A DNA stretch of 64,000 nt from an uncultured Eubacteriales bacterium (GTDB lineage Bacteria > Bacillota > Clostridia > Peptostreptococcales > Anaerovoracaceae): NCBI GenBank assembly GCA_900545135.1, contig UQXL01000011.1:12321-76320 (forward strand). Direction: 5' to 3'. The stretch's first letter is position 1; the number at the start of each line of letters is the position of its first letter. The notes below the pieces were generated by a model. It ran no database searches. It was not told where the DNA came from and worked only from the letters and a program-made list of their open reading frames with translations. This document shows positions 60,698 through 64,000 of the stretch, in pieces. Position numbers and translations under genes: made by a program.

Positions 60698-61870
60698 ATG
60701 AGAAAAGTTTATTTGGATAATGGAAGTACGTCTTTTCCGAAAGCGCCGGGTGTAGGCGAAGCCATGTCGAAATTTATAACGGAAGTGGGCTGCAATGTCA
60801 GCCGGGGCGGCTATGAAACAGCGTATAATCTTGGAGAAACCATATTTGAAACCAGATCGATGCTGTGCCGCATGTTCAATTTCCCGGATGAGAAATACGT
60901 GGTATTTACGCCAAGCGTTACATACAGCCTGAACTTTGTGATCAAAGGACTGCTGAAACCAGGCGATCACGTTATAATTTCGTCTGTCGAACATAACGCT
61001 GTAGCCAGACCTTGCGAGTCGCTTCGTCCGCATGGCGTGGAAATCACTGCAGTTCCATGCGGCAGTGACGGGATTCTCGATATGGAAGCTTTTGAAAACT
61101 CCTTCAAGGAAAACACCAGACTTGTCGTGATGTCTCATGCTTCCAACGTATGCGGCAGCGTTCTCGATGCGGAGAAAGCCGGAAAAATATGCAGGGCTAA
61201 GAACGTGCCTTTCGTCCTGGACGCGGCTCAAAGTGCCGGAGTCATAGATATAGATTTTGAGAAATGCAATCTTTCTGCCCTCTGTCTGACCGGTCATAAA
61301 GGCTTGCTCGGCCCTCAGGGCATAGGAGCGCTTCTGATAACGCCGGAGCTGGCGTCTGCGCTTGAGCCTGTGATATGCGGAGGAACGGGCAGCGCCTCGC
61401 ATCTTCTGACGATGCCGGAATTCATGCCAGACAAGTTTGAGGCAGGAACGCTCAATTTGCCTGGAATAATAGGGCTCAACGCTTCGCTTAAATATATCGA
61501 ATCGCTCGGAACGGCTGCGATATTTGAAAAAGAAAAAAAGCTGGCGCAGTCATTTATTGAGAAGATAGACAGCTTCAACGATGAGGGGGCAGGAATACGT
61601 ATCGTCGGCACCAGGGACTGGAGCAAGCGGCTTAGTACGGTATCCCTTGATTTTAACCGGATAGACAATGCGGAAGTTTCTTTCCTTTTGGATTCCGAAT
61701 ACGGAATAATGACCCGCTGCGGACTGCATTGCGCGCCGCTGGCTCACCAGACGCTGGGAACTTACCCCCAGGGCACGGTGAGATTTGCCTTTGGCCATGA
61801 GAATACAGAGGAAGAAGTAGAGTATGCGGCCAACGCCATCAGGGAAATACTGGAGCAGTCGGAGCAGTAG
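60698..61870 (+). CDS. Class V aminotransferase, cysteine desulfurase / selenocysteine lyase family
   Basis: A 390-residue fold-type I PLP enzyme. The PLP lysine is in LCLTGHKGLLGPQG and the N terminus VYLDNGSTSFPKAPGV is characteristic of the cysteine desulfurase-like subgroup found beside selenium genes. The conserved desulfurase cysteine may be in MTRCGLHCAP near the C terminus. It could release selenide or sulfide from cysteine or selenocysteine for SelD; inference. GGGAGAATC precedes the ATG at 60698. Opposite orientation to yedE. Confidence 0.88.
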   Translation: MRKVYLDNGSTSFPKAPGVGEAMSKFITEVGCNVSRGGYETAYNLGETIFETRSMLCRMFNFPDEKYVVFTPSVTYSLNFVIKGLLKPGDHVIISSVEHNAVARPCESLRPHGVEITAVPCGSDGILDMEAFENSFKENTRLVVMSHASNVCGSVLDAEKAGKICRAKNVPFVLDAAQSAGVIDIDFEKCNLSALCLTGHKGLLGPQGIGALLITPELASALEPVICGGTGSASHLLTMPEFMPDKFEAGTLNLPGIIGLNASLKYIESLGTAAIFEKEKKLAQSFIEKIDSFNDEGAGIRIVGTRDWSKRLSTVSLDFNRIDNAEVSFLLDSEYGIMTRCGLHCAPLAHQTLGTYPQGTVRFAFGHENTEEEVEYAANAIREILEQSEQ

Positions 61871-62014
61871 AAGGAGAAAAAGAGAAGTAAACAGCTGCCG
61901 GGGATCTTGCCGGACCGGTGATTTTATCTAAATTTGTGAATATTTCTTCTATAATCTTTCAGAATAATAAGTGAAGACAATTAGCGAGCGGTTTCACAAG
62001 ACAGGAGGGTTATT

Positions 62015-62143
62015 ATGGAAAAGAAGACGGATAGGACGGCTGATGTGGGCAAGAAAGGCAGCAGAGCCAATAAAGAAGCAAAAAGCTATGACTGCCCTGG
62101 TGAGGACAGAGGGTATGCTTTTGAAGAAGTAGAAGAAAAGTAA
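62015..62143 (+). CDS. 42-residue charged small protein
   Basis: Encodes MEKKTDRTADVGKKG at its N terminus with an acidic C terminus ending FEEVEEK and one Cys. A perfect AGGAGGGT site lies eight bases before the ATG, so translation is likely. No family recognised. The octamer repeat begins six bases after its stop. Confidence 0.5.
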   Translation: MEKKTDRTADVGKKGSRANKEAKSYDCPGEDRGYAFEEVEEK

Positions 62144-62148
62144 GAACC

Positions 62149-62180
62149 AATCGGCTAATCGGCTAATCGACCAATCGGCG
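62149..62180 (+). repeat. Four tandem octamers
   Basis: AATCGGCT, AATCGGCT, AATCGACC, AATCGGCG head to tail, starting five bases after the TAA of the 42-residue gene. Similar in style to the array at 8033-8088. Confidence 0.8.
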
Positions 62181-62349
62181 GCGTTCCGGAACGCTTCAAT
62201 GCGAGGCACCCGGAGCGCTGCTTTTATTTTTTGCGGGAGTCGTTTGTTTGTTGATTTTCTCAGCGTTAAATTTTTCTATGGCTGTAAAAAAGATGATTTT
62301 GTTCCAACAAAAATACAGGATAAAAGGTCAGATTTTGATAGCTGAATTA

Positions 62350-62378
62350 TTGACTTTTGACATTTAAATTCCTATAAT
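62350..62378 (+). promoter_or_regulatory. Promoter of the pyruvate:ferredoxin oxidoreductase gene
   Basis: TTGACT, 17-base spacer, perfect TATAAT. The predicted start at about 62385 leaves a leader of roughly 460 nt. Confidence 0.75.
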
Positions 62379-62384
62379 ATACAA

Positions 62385-62843
62385 AGAAGCCGAATGTCGT
62401 AATAACGGCAGCGGAGCAAAAAAGATGCCGCAAAAGAGCGAGAAGAAAGACACGCATGTTTACGACAAATCGTTTAACTCAATGTCAGACTTTTGCGCTG
62501 CGGCGGGATTCATGCTGCGGCGCTTTTTCTTTGAAAGCGCTTTGCTTCGGCAAGGCGCGGTGATAGACATGAGAGAAAAAGAGAAGAGCGAAAGCACGCA
62601 TATTATCTTTGAGAACGCGCAGTTATACGACAGTATGTATACAGTGTTATAAATACATAATCAGGCAGAGGAGGCACTGGAATGAGTTCTGATTTAAGAA
62701 CTGCCGCGGCAGGGCTGCGGCGAAGTCCCTTTCACTCCTGCTTAGCGCAGCATTAGACTGCGTAAGCTGTCGGCAAAATGAAAAGGCGAGGCATAGCCCG
62801 CCGGTATGCTGAGGCTTTTATGATAGAAGGAAGGAGAAATATC
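62385..62843 (+). promoter_or_regulatory. Long structured leader of the nifJ-type gene
   Basis: The leader holds an intrinsic terminator (62495-62532), a strong hairpin GCTTAGCGCAG/CTGCGTAAGC (62740-62767), a 12-bp palindrome CTGCCGCGGCAG (62701-62712) and a small frame with AGGAGG (62684-62758) that begins MSSDLRTAAAGLRRSPFH. An open frame of 75 codons (62425-62652) crosses the terminator and is probably not a gene. Attenuation or riboregulation of the downstream enzyme is plausible; no known class is recognised. Confidence 0.45.
62495..62532 (+). terminator. Intrinsic terminator within the leader
   Basis: Ten-bp stem GCGCTGCGGC / GCTGCGGCGC (two wobbles) around a nine-base loop, followed by TTTTTCTTT. 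It sits about 110 bases after the promoter and 310 bases before the gene. Confidence 0.7.
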
Positions 62844-64000
62844 ATGGCAAGAAAATTAAAAACGATGGATGGAAACACCGCCGCCGCACATGTGGCTTAT
62901 GCCTTCACAGAAGTGGCAGCGATCTATCCTATCACACCGTCATCCCCGATGGCGGAAAGCATTGATGAATGGACTGCACAAGACAGAAAGAACATCTTCG
63001 GCGAAAAAGTCAACGTTGTTGAAATGCAGTCAGAAGGAGGAGCAGCAGGCGCCGTTCACGGTTCCGTTGCAGCAGGTGCGTATACTTCAACGTTTACCGC
63101 TTCCCAGGGACTGCTTCTGATGATCCCGAACATGTATAAGCTGGCCGCAGAGCAGACTCCTACGGTATTCCACGTATCGGCAAGAGCCCTGGCTACTCAT
63201 GCCCTTTCGATCTTCGGCGATCAGTCGGACGTTATGAGCGTTCGTCAGACAGGTTTCGTAATGCTGGCTTCAAACAGCGTTCAGCAGGTAATGGACCTGG
63301 CAGCTGTCGCTCACCTTTCAGCGATTAGCGGAAAGCTTCCGGTTCTTCACTTCTTTGACGGATTCAGAACTTCACACGAAAATCAGAAAATCGAAACATG
63401 GGATTATGACGTACTCAAGGAAATGGTTGACTGGGATGCAGTAAAGGCTTTCAGAGCCAGATCTCTCAATCCTATGCACCCTCACAGCATGGGAAGCGCA
63501 GAGCAGCCGGAAAGCTTTTTCCAGCACAGAGAAGCTATAAACCCTGCTTACAACGAAGCAGCCGATCTCGTTGCCGGATATATGGATAAGATCAACGAAA
63601 AAATCGGTACAAACTATAAACCTTTCAACTACTACGGCGCACCTGACGCAGACACTATCCTGATCGCTATGGGTTCAGCCTGCGAAGCGGCCGAAGAAGT
63701 TGTGGATTACTTAAACGCTAAAGGCAAAAAGACAGGTATCGTAGAAGTTCACCTCTACAGACCGTTCTCCGTAAAACATCTTCTCAGCGTAATTCCTGAA
63801 ACCGTTAAGAAGATAGCTGTCCTCGACAGAACAAAGGAACCGGGCGGAATGGGCGAGCCTCTCTATCTGGATGTAGTTGCAGCTCTCAGAGGAACTAAAT
63901 TTGAAGACTGCCTGATCACCGGAGGACGTTACGGACTTGGTTCCAAGGACACAACACCGGCTCAGATCGTAGCTGTTTATGACAATGCTGAGAAAGAGAA
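62844..64000 (+). CDS. nifJ: Pyruvate:ferredoxin (flavodoxin) oxidoreductase, N-terminal part
   Basis: Single-chain pyruvate:ferredoxin oxidoreductase that turns pyruvate and CoA into acetyl-CoA, CO2 and reduced ferredoxin. Only the first ~385 residues are in the window. The N terminus KLKTMDGNTAAAHVAYAFTE, the YPITPSSPMAE motif and the residues SQGLLLMIPNMYKLA are the start of domain I; VLHFFDGFRTSHE and the next-domain start are present. The iron-sulfur and TPP domains lie beyond the window. AAGGAAGGAGAAATATC precedes the ATG at 62844. Preceded by a long structured leader. Confidence 0.95.
   Translation, partial: MARKLKTMDGNTAAAHVAYAFTEVAAIYPITPSSPMAESIDEWTAQDRKNIFGEKVNVVEMQSEGGAAGAVHGSVAAGAYTSTFTASQGLLLMIPNMYKLAAEQTPTVFHVSARALATHALSIFGDQSDVMSVRQTGFVMLASNSVQQVMDLAAVAHLSAISGKLPVLHFFDGFRTSHENQKIETWDYDVLKEMVDWDAVKAFRARSLNPMHPHSMGSAEQPESFFQHREAINPAYNEAADLVAGYMDKINEKIGTNYKPFNYYGAPDADTILIAMGSACEAAEEVVDYLNAKGKKTGIVEVHLYRPFSVKHLLSVIPETVKKIAVLDRTKEPGGMGEPLYLDVVAALRGTKFEDCLITGGRYGLGSKDTTPAQIVAVYDNAEKE

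Noticed and set aside
62425..62652. 75-codon frame upstream of nifJ.
   Set aside because: It contains the intrinsic terminator and lacks a good ribosome site; better read as leader RNA. Kept only as part of the leader description.
62680..62843. Cobalamin-type riboswitch suggested by GGCACTGG and GC-rich hairpins upstream of nifJ.
   Set aside because: The flanking B12-box and core sequences are absent, so no class call is supported.

Overview
This 64 kb window looks like the chromosome of an anaerobic, amino-acid-fermenting Clostridia species. The evidence is a selenoprotein glycine-reductase-type system, a complete selenocysteine insertion pathway, sigma-54-dependent promoters and activators, a pyruvate:ferredoxin oxidoreductase, a PduL-type phosphotransacylase, GlpP, strong AGGAGG ribosome binding sites, and codon use rich in AGA and ATA. 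A relative of Family XIII / Anaerovoracaceae would fit, but the exact lineage is my inference. I see no rRNA operon, CRISPR array, prophage or intact IS element.

Layout. 0-9 kb is housekeeping: lon (5' end outside the window), engB, a DUF1232 protein, hpt, pduL, two membrane proteins, a DJ-1 protein, a PHP phosphoesterase, glpP, a beta-CASP metallo-hydrolase and udk. 9.1-14.3 kb is a compact Tad-like (type IVb pilus/secretion) locus: SAF/CpaB-like, CpaF ATPase, TadB-like and TadC-like proteins, then four very small membrane-anchored proteins that may be divergent pilins. 14.3-17.1 kb is a P-type cation ATPase behind a yybP-ykoY (Mn2+) riboswitch whose P1 helix overlaps the terminator. 17.1-17.8 kb is a noncoding segment with inverted repeats and one copy of a structured element that recurs at 31.7 kb. 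17.8-24 kb holds coaW, a DUF1461 protein, ychF, lgt, sfsA and an NhaC-type antiporter. 24.2-25.0 kb is a six-tRNA cluster (Met, Val, Asp, His, Gln, Cys). 25.0-25.8 kb is accessory DNA with a heptad-repeat mini-ORF, a 30-bp palindrome and a probable type I toxin/antisense-RNA pair. 26-31 kb holds an FTR-like iron-sulfur protein, a racemase-family protein and a thioester-domain/Cna_B surface adhesin broken by a frameshifting deletion, followed by a secreted partner. 31-32.4 kb holds a TetR regulator, a small membrane protein behind the second copy of the structured element, and an orphan structured RNA with its own promoter.

32.4-38.1 kb is an amino-acid catabolic operon (ornithine cyclodeaminase family, aminotransferase, threonine dehydratase family, M20 amidohydrolase) divergent from a PucR regulator. 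38.2-61.9 kb is a selenium and Stickland-fermentation island: selD (itself a selenoprotein), grdX, a sigma-54 activator, grdE, grdB (in-frame UGA), tRNA-Sec, selA, selB, a LysR regulator, a second sigma-54 activator, alanine dehydrogenase, grdA (in-frame UGA), trxB, trxA, grdC, grdD, a DUF3343 gene, yedF, yedE and a class V aminotransferase. Convincing -24/-12 promoters lie in front of grdE, ald and grdA. The window ends in the pyruvate:ferredoxin oxidoreductase gene, which has a long leader containing an intrinsic terminator.

How it fits together: alanine dehydrogenase and pyruvate:ferredoxin oxidoreductase would oxidise an amino-acid donor. TrxB/TrxA would carry electrons to selenoproteins GrdA and GrdB, and GrdC/GrdD would release acetyl phosphate. 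SelA, SelB, SelD and tRNA-Sec make and insert the selenocysteines. YedE, YedF and DUF3343 probably handle selenium supply.
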